Assembly (NCBI GenBank): GCA_043789035.1 | Contig: JAYWIG010000347.1 | Coordinates: forward strand, 1-24,158 | Source: JAYWIG01 sp043789035 | GTDB lineage: Bacteria > Pseudomonadota > Gammaproteobacteria > Burkholderiales > Burkholderiaceae_E | Direction of reading: 5' to 3' | Length of the DNA stretch: 24,158 nt | Part shown: piece after piece, positions 1 through 7,669 of the stretch | How the letters are laid out: every line of letters begins with the position of its first letter | How positions within the stretch are numbered: position 1 is the first letter of the stretch | Program-made: the position numbers and the translations under genes | Notes under the pieces: model-generated | Told to the model about the DNA's origin: nothing | The model's database searches: none | Seen by the model: the letters and a program-made list of their open reading frames with translations, nothing else

Positions 1-146
1 TCGTTTTGTGGATCTGCAAAAACAAGCTAATGGATGCTTACACCAGCTATATCCGAGAGTTTTGGCCAAATTCAGCCAATGGAGTCGGAAGTAGTAAGCC
101 TCCGTCATTTTTCGAATGGCTTAAATATAAGGTAACGGGTAAATGA
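1..146 (+). CDS. C-terminal end of an unidentified gene (partial, 5' end outside window)
   Basis: The frame beginning at base 3 is open for 47 codons and stops with TGA at 144-146. The readable end is rich in aromatic residues (REFWPNSANGV, then PPSFFEWLKYK) and looks like real coding sequence, but I do not recognise the family. An ATG at 30 could start a 38-residue protein; it has no convincing ribosome-binding site, so a truncated longer gene is more likely. It sits just upstream of the lysis cassette in the same orientation. A late regulator or another lysis-linked gene is possible from position only. Confidence 0.5.
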   Translation, partial: VLWICKNKLMDAYTSYIREFWPNSANGVGSSKPPSFFEWLKYKVTGK

Positions 147-195
147 CCGGATCAGGCCTATTGCCAATCAACATCGAAGCAATTAACGAAGCAAT

Positions 196-561
196 ATGGA
201 AAACAAAATAATGAGCGCTGGATCTGAAACTGTTGGGGGGATTGCTCTAGCAAAGCTTTTTCCGGGTTCGCTTGGCGTGGCTGGTGGCGTGTTGTCGTTT
301 TTGTTCATGCCACCAAAGTCACGAAAAGAGTTTGCGACTAGGTTAATTTGCGCGGGGATAGGCTCGCACTTTTATGGCAATTCCGTTTTGCACTTTCTGG
401 TGGCATTATTTGGAGCTTATGTCGAGAAGGAAGAGCTTCGAGCGGGCGTATATTTAATGACTGGCGGTTTGTTCTTTTTTGTAGTCGGTGCGATTTTTTT
501 CTGGATTGAAAAGCGCAAAGACAAGGACATTCAAGAGCTCATTAAAGACGCTAAATCGTGA
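196..561 (+). CDS. Putative holin (small three-segment membrane protein)
   Basis: This 121-residue protein has three hydrophobic stretches at about residues 15-38, 52-75 and 84-104, separated by short basic loops, and a highly charged C-terminus (EKRKDKDIQELIKDAKS). Size, topology and position directly before an endolysin gene fit a class I holin, which would oligomerise in the inner membrane and release the endolysin. The endolysin has no signal peptide, so it needs such a hole. The gene overlaps the amidase by a GTGA junction. The ribosome-binding site before ATG 196 is weak. A second in-frame ATG at 211 lies 10 bases after a GGA, so the true start is uncertain. The family was not recognised by sequence; the call rests on topology and context. 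Confidence 0.65.
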   Translation: MENKIMSAGSETVGGIALAKLFPGSLGVAGGVLSFLFMPPKSRKEFATRLICAGIGSHFYGNSVLHFLVALFGAYVEKEELRAGVYLMTGGLFFFVVGAIFFWIEKRKDKDIQELIKDAKS

Positions 562-1112
562 ACATCATTCAAAAACCATCGCCCAACTTTAGCGAGCAGC
601 TGCTAAATCCAAGTCTCATTCTTATGCACTGGACAGGCGACATCAGCGACGAGGGTGCCGTGAGTTGGCTGACTAATTCAGCATCAAAGGCTTCTGCGCA
701 TTATGTGATTGGTCGAACAGGTGCCGTCTGGCAACTTGTGCCAACAGATAAGCAAGCTTGGCATGCTGGCGTAAGCGAGTGGCAAGGCAGGTCAAATTGC
801 AATCAATTCTCAATCGGCATTGAAATGGTTTGTGCCGGTGAAGTATTGCCAAGCGGTGCCAATTTTAAAACGGTCGGCTATGGCAAGCCAGTGCTCAAAA
901 CTGACGCGGTTCAATGCGAAGGTAAGTTTTACCAACGATACACAGAGCTTCAACTATCAGCGGTGCGGGAGTTAATTCTTTCGTTAATCGAAAAGTTTCC
1001 AAGCATTAAAGAAATGGCCGGTCATCGCGACGTATCGCCTGGGCGCAAAACTGATCCAGGCCCACATTTCCCAATGGCGCAAATTTGCTCGTTATTAGAA
1101 GGCCGTCAGTAA
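558..1112 (+). CDS. N-acetylmuramoyl-L-alanine amidase endolysin (Amidase_2/AmpD type)
   Basis: This 184-residue enzyme would cut the amide bond between N-acetylmuramic acid and L-alanine in peptidoglycan at lysis. The Amidase_2 fold is readable along its length. H24 (LMHWTG), H156 (AGHRDVSPG) and D166 (KTDPGPHF) match the three zinc ligands of AmpD, and K164 matches the AmpD catalytic lysine with the same spacing (H-x7-K-x-D). The HYVIGRTGAVWQLV segment is typical of the family. There is no signal peptide or membrane anchor, so export should depend on the holin upstream. The start is GTG at 558, overlapping the holin stop. Rz begins on its last base (TAATG). Length is normal for a one-domain phage amidase. 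Confidence 0.93.
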   Translation: MNIIQKPSPNFSEQLLNPSLILMHWTGDISDEGAVSWLTNSASKASAHYVIGRTGAVWQLVPTDKQAWHAGVSEWQGRSNCNQFSIGIEMVCAGEVLPSGANFKTVGYGKPVLKTDAVQCEGKFYQRYTELQLSAVRELILSLIEKFPSIKEMAGHRDVSPGRKTDPGPHFPMAQICSLLEGRQ

Positions 1113-1561
1113 TGGTTGAGGCAATCTTGGCCAGCAATGCGCTTAGGCAAATCTTAGCGCTTGCCGTTGCATTTGGCTTAGGTTACGGCACGCAAACCTA
1201 CCGCTGGCAAGTCTCAGACATTGAAAAAGCAGCTAAAGCTGCCGAAAAACTCGCGGCAACAAAGGAAAAATATGAAGCTATCGAACAACTTTCAGATGCA
1301 CAAAATGCGTTTGCTGACTCTCGCCGTGATTCTGTGCGTATTGAGTATCGCGACCGGATGCGCAACATCATCACTGCCATGCCCGCCAACACCTGCCCTA
1401 AAGAATTTGGAGCAGATGCGAGACAAGCTGTTGGAGACGCTCAAACGGATGGACGAGATCGAGTTGCAGACATTGCCGCCGAAGCTCGTGCCGGACTCCA
1501 GAATCAATTAGAGCGTGTCAACAATGCGATAGCTGCTGAGCAGGCGGCAATAAAACCATGA
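1112..1561 (+). CDS. Rz: Rz-like inner-membrane spanin subunit
   Basis: This 149-residue protein has one N-terminal hydrophobic segment (about residues 10-27) followed by a long charged, alanine-rich periplasmic coiled coil. That is the layout of i-spanins, which link the inner membrane to an outer-membrane lipoprotein and fuse the two membranes at the end of lysis. I chose the ATG at 1112, which overlaps the amidase stop as TAATG and has AGAAGG upstream. A TTG at 1085 would extend the frame but lies inside the amidase without need. The gene contains Rz1 in another frame, as in lambda. It overlaps the TerS start by ATGA at 1558-1561. Confidence 0.85.
   Translation: MVEAILASNALRQILALAVAFGLGYGTQTYRWQVSDIEKAAKAAEKLAATKEKYEAIEQLSDAQNAFADSRRDSVRIEYRDRMRNIITAMPANTCPKEFGADARQAVGDAQTDGRDRVADIAAEARAGLQNQLERVNNAIAAEQAAIKP
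1272..1511 (+). CDS. Rz1: Rz1-like outer-membrane spanin lipoprotein, nested inside Rz
   Basis: This 79-residue frame lies entirely within Rz in a different reading frame. It starts at ATG 1272 behind a good ribosome-binding site (AAGGA at 1262-1266). Residues 12-29 form a lipoprotein signal peptide with the lipobox-like end ATGC, so C30 would be the lipidated residue. The mature part starts ATSSLPCPPTP, and proline-rich starts are common in Rz1. The mature chain is short and charged. In known systems the lipoprotein sits in the inner leaflet of the outer membrane and binds Rz through its C-terminus. The -3 position is A rather than the usual L, a mild deviation. A longer frame from TTG 1221 exists but lacks support. 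Confidence 0.82.
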   Translation: MKLSNNFQMHKMRLLTLAVILCVLSIATGCATSSLPCPPTPALKNLEQMRDKLLETLKRMDEIELQTLPPKLVPDSRIN

Positions 1562-2139
1562 TAAGAGGCACTAAAGAAGTTCTTGGGCGAGACTTACTCT
1601 TTTGCGTTGAGTACGTGAAAGACGGAAAAGCTGCGCGGGCTTATGTTGCCGCTGGATTCGCCGAAAGGTCGGCCGCTTCGTCTAGCTCTATAAAGCTAAG
1701 TAAACCCGAGATTCAGGCAAAGATTGCAGAGCTACGCAAAGAAAATCAAGCGCGAATTTCTACGGAGATTCTTTGGGACAAAACTGATTCGGCTCGTGAG
1801 CTTAAAGAAATGGTCATGTTTGATGCGACCAAGTTCTTTCAAGATTTAGAAGATGGCCAAGTTAAAAGCGCTGATGAAATACCGCCCGAAATTCGTCGTT
1901 GTATTCAGTCGATTCAATGGGGCGTGAATGTAGATCGTGGTCAACGTGGCGATGAAACCATTGTCACTAAGTACATTAAATCAGTGAAGTTCTACAGCCG
2001 ATTGGATGCTCTTGATCAGCTTAATAAGCACATTGGATTCTATGAGGTAGACAACAGTCAAAAGGGCGGCGCGGTCAAAGATTTAATAGATGAGCTTAAT
2101 CGGAGGTCAAGCGGTGCAACTCTTCCCGTCAAACCTTGA
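1558..2139 (+). CDS. terS: Terminase small subunit (Terminase_2 family)
   Basis: This 193-residue protein would recognise the packaging site and direct the large subunit to the phage DNA. The N-terminal 70 residues carry the typical helical DNA-binding region of Terminase_2: a YVKDGKAARAYVAAGF segment, then a second helix pair ending SKPEIQAKIAELRKE. The middle contains MFDATKFFQ and a REL-rich region often seen in this family, and the C-terminus would contact TerL. The start ATG overlaps the Rz stop (ATGA). The end of the gene contains the ribosome-binding site of TerL. Position directly before TerL supports the call. Confidence 0.88.
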   Translation: MIRGTKEVLGRDLLFCVEYVKDGKAARAYVAAGFAERSAASSSSIKLSKPEIQAKIAELRKENQARISTEILWDKTDSARELKEMVMFDATKFFQDLEDGQVKSADEIPPEIRRCIQSIQWGVNVDRGQRGDETIVTKYIKSVKFYSRLDALDQLNKHIGFYEVDNSQKGGAVKDLIDELNRRSSGATLPVKP

Positions 2140-3646
2140 ACTAGAGCAGCTTAAAGCGGCTGGCGATTGGTCAAACCCGCTTTGGCGTTTGAACAATTTG
2201 TACACGGTCGTCAATAAAGACGGTAAGTCGGTGCCGTTCAAAATGAATCCATTTCAGCAAGCTTTGTTTGACGATCTGTGGCATCGAAACTGCATCTTAA
2301 AAGCTAGGCAGCTTGGCTTCACCACATTGGTATTCTTGTTTGCGCTTGATCAGGCAATTTTTAATCGAAACTTTAAGTCTGCATTTATTGCCGATACGCT
2401 GACGACAGCCGTTCGGTTATTTGCTGAAAAGGTTAAAGCACCATTTGATGCGCTACCGAAAATCCTGCGCGACATGATTGCAGTTAAGAAGATGAACGAG
2501 ACGGAGATTGAGTTTCATAATGGCTCAAGTATTCAGTGCGGGTTAACTGCTCGTGGCGGCACTAAGCAGCTTCTTCACGCATCAGAGTTTGCCAAGATTT
2601 GCGCCATGTTCCCCTCTCGGGCAACGGAGATTGTTACCGGTGCATTTGAGGCCGTACCGAAGGATGGATTCATCTTTGTCGAGAGCACGGCAGAAGGTCA
2701 GTCTGGACCGTTCTATGATATGTGCAAGAACGCATTAGACATGAAGCTTGTTGGTGCAAAGCTTACAAACCTAGATTTTCGGTTTCACTTCTTTCCTTGG
2801 TGGCTTGACTCTGACTACAGTCAAGACTCTTGCAACGTTGCAATCACTGACAACCATTTACGGTATTTCGAAGAGTTAAACGTTAAGCATGGTGTTCGTT
2901 TAGACCAAAATCAAATCAACTGGTGGGTGACAAAAGAAGCTTCATTGCAAGGCAATATGAAGCGTGAATATCCAGCGTATCCTGAAGAAGCGTTTGAGAA
3001 GGCATTAGAAGGCGCCGTGATTGGCGCTCAACTGCTTGATGCTCGTAAACAAAACCGCATTACTGATGTGCCGTGGGATCCATCGGTTCCGGTGAATACT
3101 TTCTGGGACTTGGGCGTATCGGACGATACCGTCATTTGGTTTCATCAAAAGGTTGGCCTAAGCCATCGCTTCATTCGGCACTATAAAGCTAACGGTTATG
3201 GAACCGACCACTATTGGAAGTGGATGAACAAGTTTGACTACACTTGGGACAAGCATTATCTACCTCACGATGCAGACAAGCGGATTCAAGGTCAGCAAAT
3301 ATCGACAATTGCCGATGATCTACGAACGCTTGGCATGAAAAACATTGAGATCATTCCGCGTATTCCAACTATTCAAACCGGTGTGCAAAAGCTACGCGCT
3401 CGCGTGCCGCTGGCCTACTTTGATAAAACGAATTGTGCCGATGGAATTAAAGACCTAGACCATTATGTGTTTGAGTGGGACAAGTCGCTTGGTCGATTTA
3501 GAGACGTGCCGCTAGAAAATTGGGCGTGCCATTCAGCAGATGCTTTGCGTCAGTGGGCGCAAGCAGAAATATTCAACGTATCAAGGCCGCCTTCATCGGT
3601 TAGCAGGCCTCAATCGTACACATCATCGAATTGGAAAAGAGCATGA
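2114..3646 (+). CDS. terL: Terminase large subunit (packaging ATPase and nuclease)
   Basis: TerL pumps DNA into the procapsid and cuts the concatemer. I chose GTG 2114 (510 residues) because GGAGGT at 2102-2107 sits 6 bases upstream; an in-frame ATG at 2090 has no clear ribosome-binding site. From the GTG, the Walker A-type loop is RQLGFTT at residues 65-71. The Walker B strand and catalytic glutamate are in FIFVEST (E190). The C-terminal RNase H-like nuclease shows acidic residues in FWDLGVSDD (D332), HDADKR (D386) and HSADALRQW (D476). Length is normal. It overlaps TerS and joins the next gene by ATGA at 3643-3646. Confidence 0.95.
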   Translation: MQLFPSNLELEQLKAAGDWSNPLWRLNNLYTVVNKDGKSVPFKMNPFQQALFDDLWHRNCILKARQLGFTTLVFLFALDQAIFNRNFKSAFIADTLTTAVRLFAEKVKAPFDALPKILRDMIAVKKMNETEIEFHNGSSIQCGLTARGGTKQLLHASEFAKICAMFPSRATEIVTGAFEAVPKDGFIFVESTAEGQSGPFYDMCKNALDMKLVGAKLTNLDFRFHFFPWWLDSDYSQDSCNVAITDNHLRYFEELNVKHGVRLDQNQINWWVTKEASLQGNMKREYPAYPEEAFEKALEGAVIGAQLLDARKQNRITDVPWDPSVPVNTFWDLGVSDDTVIWFHQKVGLSHRFIRHYKANGYGTDHYWKWMNKFDYTWDKHYLPHDADKRIQGQQISTIADDLRTLGMKNIEIIPRIPTIQTGVQKLRARVPLAYFDKTNCADGIKDLDHYVFEWDKSLGRFRDVPLENWACHSADALRQWAQAEIFNVSRPPSSVSRPQSYTSSNWKRA

Positions 3647-4101
3647 GTATATTAAGCAATAGCGGCAGGCCGATGGTGATGCTGGGCGGTGAAAATTCTT
3701 GGAAGCAGTACACAAAGGGTGATGTGTGTTTATCGTTCCAGTGGTTAAAACTGGATGATGAAGCAACACCGTGCATGTGCTTATTCCCTACTGGCTTACG
3801 AATGGATGCCGGCGCTTATGTGATTCCACAATCGTCGCTCTGGAAGTATGTCGACAACAAAGGCAACCCAACTAATCATTTAATGATCTCGGCAGTAACT
3901 GCGGCTCATACGCTTGGGCTATTCCCAGACAAGTTCACAGTGCAGCGAATCATCGACATGATTGCTGATGGTTCGCAAGACTTGCTTAAGATGCCTGACT
4001 GGGCGCCAGATCATGTTCAAGCGTTAATGACGCCTGAAAAAATGGGTATCGAGGTACAGATCAAACGAAACGGTGAAGTATTTGCGGAAGGATTGTCGTG
4101 A
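3643..4101 (+). CDS. Hypothetical protein between TerL and portal
   Basis: The protein has 152 residues from ATG 3643, which overlaps the TerL stop. It has no membrane segment or signal peptide and is of mixed composition, with a cysteine pair (PCMCLFP) and many aromatic residues. I do not recognise a domain. It is coupled at both ends (ATGA with TerL, GTGA with portal), which implies that it is made in step with packaging and portal proteins. A packaging accessory or head-assembly role is inferred from position only. An upstream TTG at 3631 was not used because the ATG fits the overlap pattern of the neighbours. Confidence 0.75.
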   Translation: MSILSNSGRPMVMLGGENSWKQYTKGDVCLSFQWLKLDDEATPCMCLFPTGLRMDAGAYVIPQSSLWKYVDNKGNPTNHLMISAVTAAHTLGLFPDKFTVQRIIDMIADGSQDLLKMPDWAPDHVQALMTPEKMGIEVQIKRNGEVFAEGLS

Positions 4102-6287
4102 GCAAATATTGGGGACAATCTAAAGACGATGATGTCTCAACTATTGTTGAGGCGGCAAAGTCGCCTGTCAAAAAGAAGTATGACGCCGATAAAGCTGAAG
4201 CGCGTGCTCGGCTTCATACCCGGTTATTTGGGTGGTACCAAGACGAGCGCTTTCGGCAGAGCGAAAACCGCCAAAACATGGCGATGGATGAGGACTACTA
4301 CGACGGTAAGCAGTGGGATCCAGATGATGTACAGCATTTAAACGAACGTGGCCAGCCCGCATTGGTTTTTAATCGGATTAAGACGCCGATTGATTGGGTG
4401 ATGGGCACTCAAAAGCGCATGCCTACCCAGTTCAACGTATTGGGCAGAAACCCAAGCGATGAAATTTCAGCGTCGGCAAAGTTTAAGTACATGAAGTACC
4501 TATCCGACGTAAACAATGATTCTTACAATGTGTCGAAAGCATTCGAGTCTTGCATCATTGCGGGTATTGGCTGGCTTGAAGAAGGCTTTGACCCGACAAG
4601 CGAATCAGAACAGATTTTCTCTCGCAACCAGTGGTGGCGCGAAATGTATCGTGATTCACGCGATACGTCTGATGATTTTGAGCAAGCGCGATACGTCATT
4701 CGAGTAAAGTACCTAGACCTTGATATTGCGGTTGCCATGCTGGGTGAAGAGCATCGCGATAAGTTGGCGCGCGGTGGACGCACCGTTGGTGCTGATGAGA
4801 ATTTCTGGTACTTAGGCGAAAAGGTAGAAACACCAGGCAGCGCCAATCACATCAACGGTATTCGCCAAGGATTCATGGCCGGTGGGTTTGAGGATCAAGG
4901 GCGGCGCGAAACGGTCAAATTGATTGAGGTCCGTTATCGCAACCCAATGCCAAACGGCAAGACAGAGATTCGTTTTGCGCTGATGACTGAGAGCGAACTC
5001 ATTTTTGATGAGACTAGCCCTTATAAGCATGGCCGGTTTGGGTTTGTTCCGCTCTATTGCTATCGTCGCAAGGGCGATAACATGGAATACGGCATGATTC
5101 GTCAAAGCCGTGACCCACAAGACGATTACAACAAGAAGCACAGCAAAGCCACGCACATACTTGGCACTAAACAAGTGGTGATGGATTTGGGGGCAGTTGA
5201 GGACAAAGAAGAGCTTCGGATAGAAGTGGCTCGACCAGATTCGATCATTGAGGTGCAAGCTGGGAAGAAGCTTGACATCATTCAAGACAAGCAACTTGCG
5301 AGAGAACATCTTGACCTGATGCACATGGCCGCTCAGAACATCGAATCAGGCATGGGCGTGACCGATGAGAACATGGGCCGATCAACCAATGCAGTAAGTG
5401 GCGTAGCAATTGATGGCAGGCAGCAGCAAGGGCATGTGGTTGTTGGTAACGTATTGGAGAACCTACGGTTTGCAAACTTGCAGCGAGGCCGAATCCGCTT
5501 GAGTTTGATGGAACAATATGTTACTGATGAGAAAACGTTTCGAATTACCGAAACTGAATCAGGTAAGCCCCAATATATAACTCTCAATAAGCGCAATGCA
5601 GATGGCTCAATTGAGGATGATATTGCCAATACCCAAGCTGATTTCATCATTGACGAGCAGGACTGGACTGCAACGGCACGCAAAGCACAGCAAGCGCAGC
5701 TTTTTGATATGGCCAGCAAGATTGCAGGCACATTGCCGCAAATTGCGACTAAGTTAGCTTTGATGGCAGTACAACTTGGTGAATTTCCGTTCAAAGACCA
5801 GATGCTTGCGTCGATCTTTAGAGATATGGGTATCCCTGACCCTACGAAACCAGTGTCTGATGAAGATATGGCCAAGCAGCAGGCGCAGAAAGATGCGCAA
5901 GCACAAATTGACGCCAAGCGTCTGACGATGGAACTGGATCGCCTAGAGCTTGAAAACGCCAAGATGAGAGCGGAGATCCCTAAGATCATGGCCGAAGCGC
6001 TGGACAAGAAGCTAGAAGCGCACTATGCCGCTATTCAAGCCAGCGTCGCGATTCAAACCAATCCAAACGTTGCCGCTATTGGCGATGCTTTGTTGCGTAG
6101 CCCAGTGGAAACACCCTTGCATGCGCAAGCCCCTTTAGGTGCTCAGCCACAAGTACAAGGGCCGGTAAACGAACCACCAGTTCAAGCAATGGAACCCGTT
6201 ATTGATCCCGCGCAGCCAGCTCAACCCTTAACACCTGGCGTTGGCCAAAACGCTGGAATTAACCCTCAAGGAATGCCAAATGTATGA
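4098..6287 (+). CDS. Portal protein, P22 type
   Basis: This 729-residue protein should form the twelve-subunit ring at one vertex of the head, through which DNA enters and leaves. Its length is close to the P22 portal (725 residues). The N-terminal third has the family pattern DEDYYDGKQWDPDD, then RGQPALVFNRIK and WVMGTQKRMP. These residues are characteristic of the P22_portal group and unlike lambda or phi29 portals. The last 150 residues hold a charged coiled coil (about 590-640) followed by a proline- and glutamine-rich tail, comparable to the extended C-terminal barrel and tail of P22-like portals. The start is GTG at 4098 with AAGGA upstream and a GTGA overlap. The next gene starts within its last codons. 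Confidence 0.93.
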   Translation: MSKYWGQSKDDDVSTIVEAAKSPVKKKYDADKAEARARLHTRLFGWYQDERFRQSENRQNMAMDEDYYDGKQWDPDDVQHLNERGQPALVFNRIKTPIDWVMGTQKRMPTQFNVLGRNPSDEISASAKFKYMKYLSDVNNDSYNVSKAFESCIIAGIGWLEEGFDPTSESEQIFSRNQWWREMYRDSRDTSDDFEQARYVIRVKYLDLDIAVAMLGEEHRDKLARGGRTVGADENFWYLGEKVETPGSANHINGIRQGFMAGGFEDQGRRETVKLIEVRYRNPMPNGKTEIRFALMTESELIFDETSPYKHGRFGFVPLYCYRRKGDNMEYGMIRQSRDPQDDYNKKHSKATHILGTKQVVMDLGAVEDKEELRIEVARPDSIIEVQAGKKLDIIQDKQLAREHLDLMHMAAQNIESGMGVTDENMGRSTNAVSGVAIDGRQQQGHVVVGNVLENLRFANLQRGRIRLSLMEQYVTDEKTFRITETESGKPQYITLNKRNADGSIEDDIANTQADFIIDEQDWTATARKAQQAQLFDMASKIAGTLPQIATKLALMAVQLGEFPFKDQMLASIFRDMGIPDPTKPVSDEDMAKQQAQKDAQAQIDAKRLTMELDRLELENAKMRAEIPKIMAEALDKKLEAHYAAIQASVAIQTNPNVAAIGDALLRSPVETPLHAQAPLGAQPQVQGPVNEPPVQAMEPVIDPAQPAQPLTPGVGQNAGINPQGMPNV

Positions 6288-6507
6288 CGATGATGAAATA
6301 TCAGAAGTAAGCCCAACCAAATCAGCCAAAAAAACAAAGGGATTTGATAAATGGCAAGTTGAACATGCCCTTGAATGCATTCTTGCAGCTAAAAAAGCCA
6401 TGAAAAATTCACAGCTTATGGAGGCAGTCAAAGCGCTTGCCGCAAAAAAGCTAGAAGATGAGAAAAACGAGCTTATAGCTCTTAAAGCCCTCGCATCGGG
6501 CAAGTAA
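6280..6507 (+). CDS. Small charged helical protein after portal (unknown)
   Basis: The protein has 75 residues from ATG 6280, preceded by CAAGGAA at the right distance and overlapping the last 8 bases of the portal gene. The N-terminus is acidic (MYDDDEISEV). The rest is lysine- and alanine-rich and predicted helical (AAKKAMKNSQLMEAVKALAAK), without membrane segments. It lies between portal and scaffold genes, so a role in procapsid assembly is possible but unproven. A TTG at 6241 would lengthen the frame by 13 codons; the ATG with its ribosome-binding site is preferred. Confidence 0.7.
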   Translation: MYDDDEISEVSPTKSAKKTKGFDKWQVEHALECILAAKKAMKNSQLMEAVKALAAKKLEDEKNELIALKALASGK

Positions 6508-6529
6508 CCTAACTTAAAGGAAAGCCACT

Positions 6530-7423
6530 ATGGAAAACGATTACACCGGATTAAGTGCAGAAGAAAAAGAAGCCTTGCTTGAGATGGACAGTGACATTGA
6601 GGACTTAGGCGAGATCATTGGCAATGAAGATCCTGACGCACCGAAGGACGGCGATAAAAACACTAACGAAGCTTCCAGCGGAGACGCTCAGATTAGCGGT
6701 AGCGTTTCTGACGATCTAGGGCCAAAACCAATTTACACCGCTCCTGTATCAGCTGATGCTGCGGAAGTTTTATCGCAACTTAAAACTGAACGTAGTGCAG
6801 CTATTTCTGCCAGCACAGAAGCCAAAGAAGCTTTGCGCGCGCAATACGAATCTGGCGAATTGGCTGATGATGAGGCTTATAAAAATGGCTTAGCCAAGAT
6901 TGAAAACGAGCTTGCCGACAAGATTGATGAGTTGCAAGAAAGACGCACTGAGATTGATCGGCAACGTATCAAGTCGGAAATATCGACGGAAATGCGTGCT
7001 GAGCAATTAAACAACGAATGGAAAAGTACCGTTTCTCGTTTCGTTAAAACAACAGCTAAGAACGAAGGCATTGATTACAACGATGCAAAACGACCGTTAT
7101 TAGGCAATGCGTTAGACGCTGAGGTTAAACGCCTTTCGCAGCTTGAATCAGCCGCCTCTATGTCATTTGAACAAGTGCTTGAAGCTGCACATAAGGCAGT
7201 CGTTGAGCAATTCGGATTAAGAGCAAGTGGTCAATCAAGAGCTCAAACATCAGATACAAAGGCCGCCGTAAGGATTCCTCCAAACATTGGTAGTGCGCCA
7301 TCAGCAAGCCGTGGAAATGAGGAAAGCAAGTTTGATCACATTGATAGCTTGCAAGGTGTAGCGCGTGAACGGGCTTTAGCTCAAATGAGTGAGGCAGAAA
7401 GAGACGAGTATCTATCTATATGA
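6530..7423 (+). CDS. Probable capsid scaffolding protein
   Basis: This 297-residue protein is highly charged and predicted mostly helical. It has an acidic, low-complexity N-terminus (about residues 10-60), a coiled coil at about 80-165 (AQLKTERS-like heptads through LADKIDELQERR), and a short charged C-terminal helix (ARERALAQMSEAERDEYLS). Scaffolding proteins of tailed phages have this composition, often with a C-terminal helix that contacts the coat protein. The gene lies just before the coat gene, the standard scaffold position. The start ATG 6530 is preceded by AAAGGAAA. The call rests on composition and order, not a recognised domain. Confidence 0.78.
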   Translation: MENDYTGLSAEEKEALLEMDSDIEDLGEIIGNEDPDAPKDGDKNTNEASSGDAQISGSVSDDLGPKPIYTAPVSADAAEVLSQLKTERSAAISASTEAKEALRAQYESGELADDEAYKNGLAKIENELADKIDELQERRTEIDRQRIKSEISTEMRAEQLNNEWKSTVSRFVKTTAKNEGIDYNDAKRPLLGNALDAEVKRLSQLESAASMSFEQVLEAAHKAVVEQFGLRASGQSRAQTSDTKAAVRIPPNIGSAPSASRGNEESKFDHIDSLQGVARERALAQMSEAERDEYLSI

Positions 7424-7608
7424 GTACCGAACCCGAAGTCGACAGCGGAAAAAGATGCTTTATGTCATGGCTTGGCGTCAAAGATGTATTGCAATTTGGC
7501 GAAAATGGGCCAAAAATATGCATTGACACAACTAAGCCCGGTCGTGTAAGGGTAAAAGTAACGGTTGATGAGAATATTAAAGTTACTCGCGAAAAAACGC
7601 TAGAGTAA
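7420..7608 (+). CDS. 62-aa protein, possible divergent CsrA/RsmA-like RNA-binding regulator
   Basis: This small protein is translationally coupled to the scaffold gene by ATGA at 7420-7423. By eye, residues 14-61 can be laid on CsrA: VLQFGEN aligns with TLMIGDE, PKICIDTTKPGRVRVKV with the beta-3/beta-4 region, and IKVTREKTL with VSVHREEI, the CsrA RNA-contact motif (R57 would match CsrA R44). Length (62 residues) fits the family. Against this, CsrA's N-terminal strand LILTRR is poorly matched and there is a 13-residue N-terminal extension. The gene is real on start, stop and context. Its function is a hypothesis, strengthened by the GGA-loop hairpins in the following capsid leader. Otherwise it is an unknown head-region protein. 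Confidence 0.5.
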   Translation: MSTEPEVDSGKRCFMSWLGVKDVLQFGENGPKICIDTTKPGRVRVKVTVDENIKVTREKTLE

Positions 7609-7619
7609 TTTGCAGTTAT

Positions 7620-7645
7620 CAGGTGCCAACGTTTTGTTGGCCCTG
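7620..7645 (+). promoter_or_regulatory. Stable RNA hairpin in the capsid leader (first of three)
   Basis: Bases 7620-7630 (CAGG, T, GCCAAC) pair with 7636-7645 (GTTGGC, CCTG) as a ten-pair stem with one bulged T and a GTTTT loop. No T-run follows, so it does not look like an intrinsic terminator. It lies between the stop of the 62-aa gene and the coat gene. It could protect the 5' end of a processed coat mRNA or set spacing for the two hairpins that follow. Confidence 0.6.
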
Positions 7646-7651
7646 TCAGTA

Positions 7652-7666
7652 GGCGCAGGACGTGCC
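7652..7666 (+). promoter_or_regulatory. Hairpin with GGA in the loop, possible CsrA-type site 1
   Basis: GGCGC (7652-7656) pairs with GTGCC (7662-7666), including one G-U pair, leaving the loop AGGAC with GGA at 7658-7660. A GGA motif exposed in a short hairpin loop is the hallmark of CsrA/RsmA binding sites. The assignment is inferred from structure and from the CsrA-like gene immediately upstream. Confidence 0.4.
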
Positions 7667-7669
7667 AAA

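Noticed and set aside
2090..2113. ATG 2090 as TerL start
   Set aside because: There is no clear ribosome-binding site, while GGAGGT stands at ideal distance from GTG 2114. It is not fully excluded.
5333..6007. 224-codon open frame on the minus strand inside the portal gene
   Set aside because: It is antisense to a well-supported portal gene, has Ser/Cys-rich shadow composition and no recognised domain. The same applies to minus-strand frames at 4812-5324 and 20044-20559.
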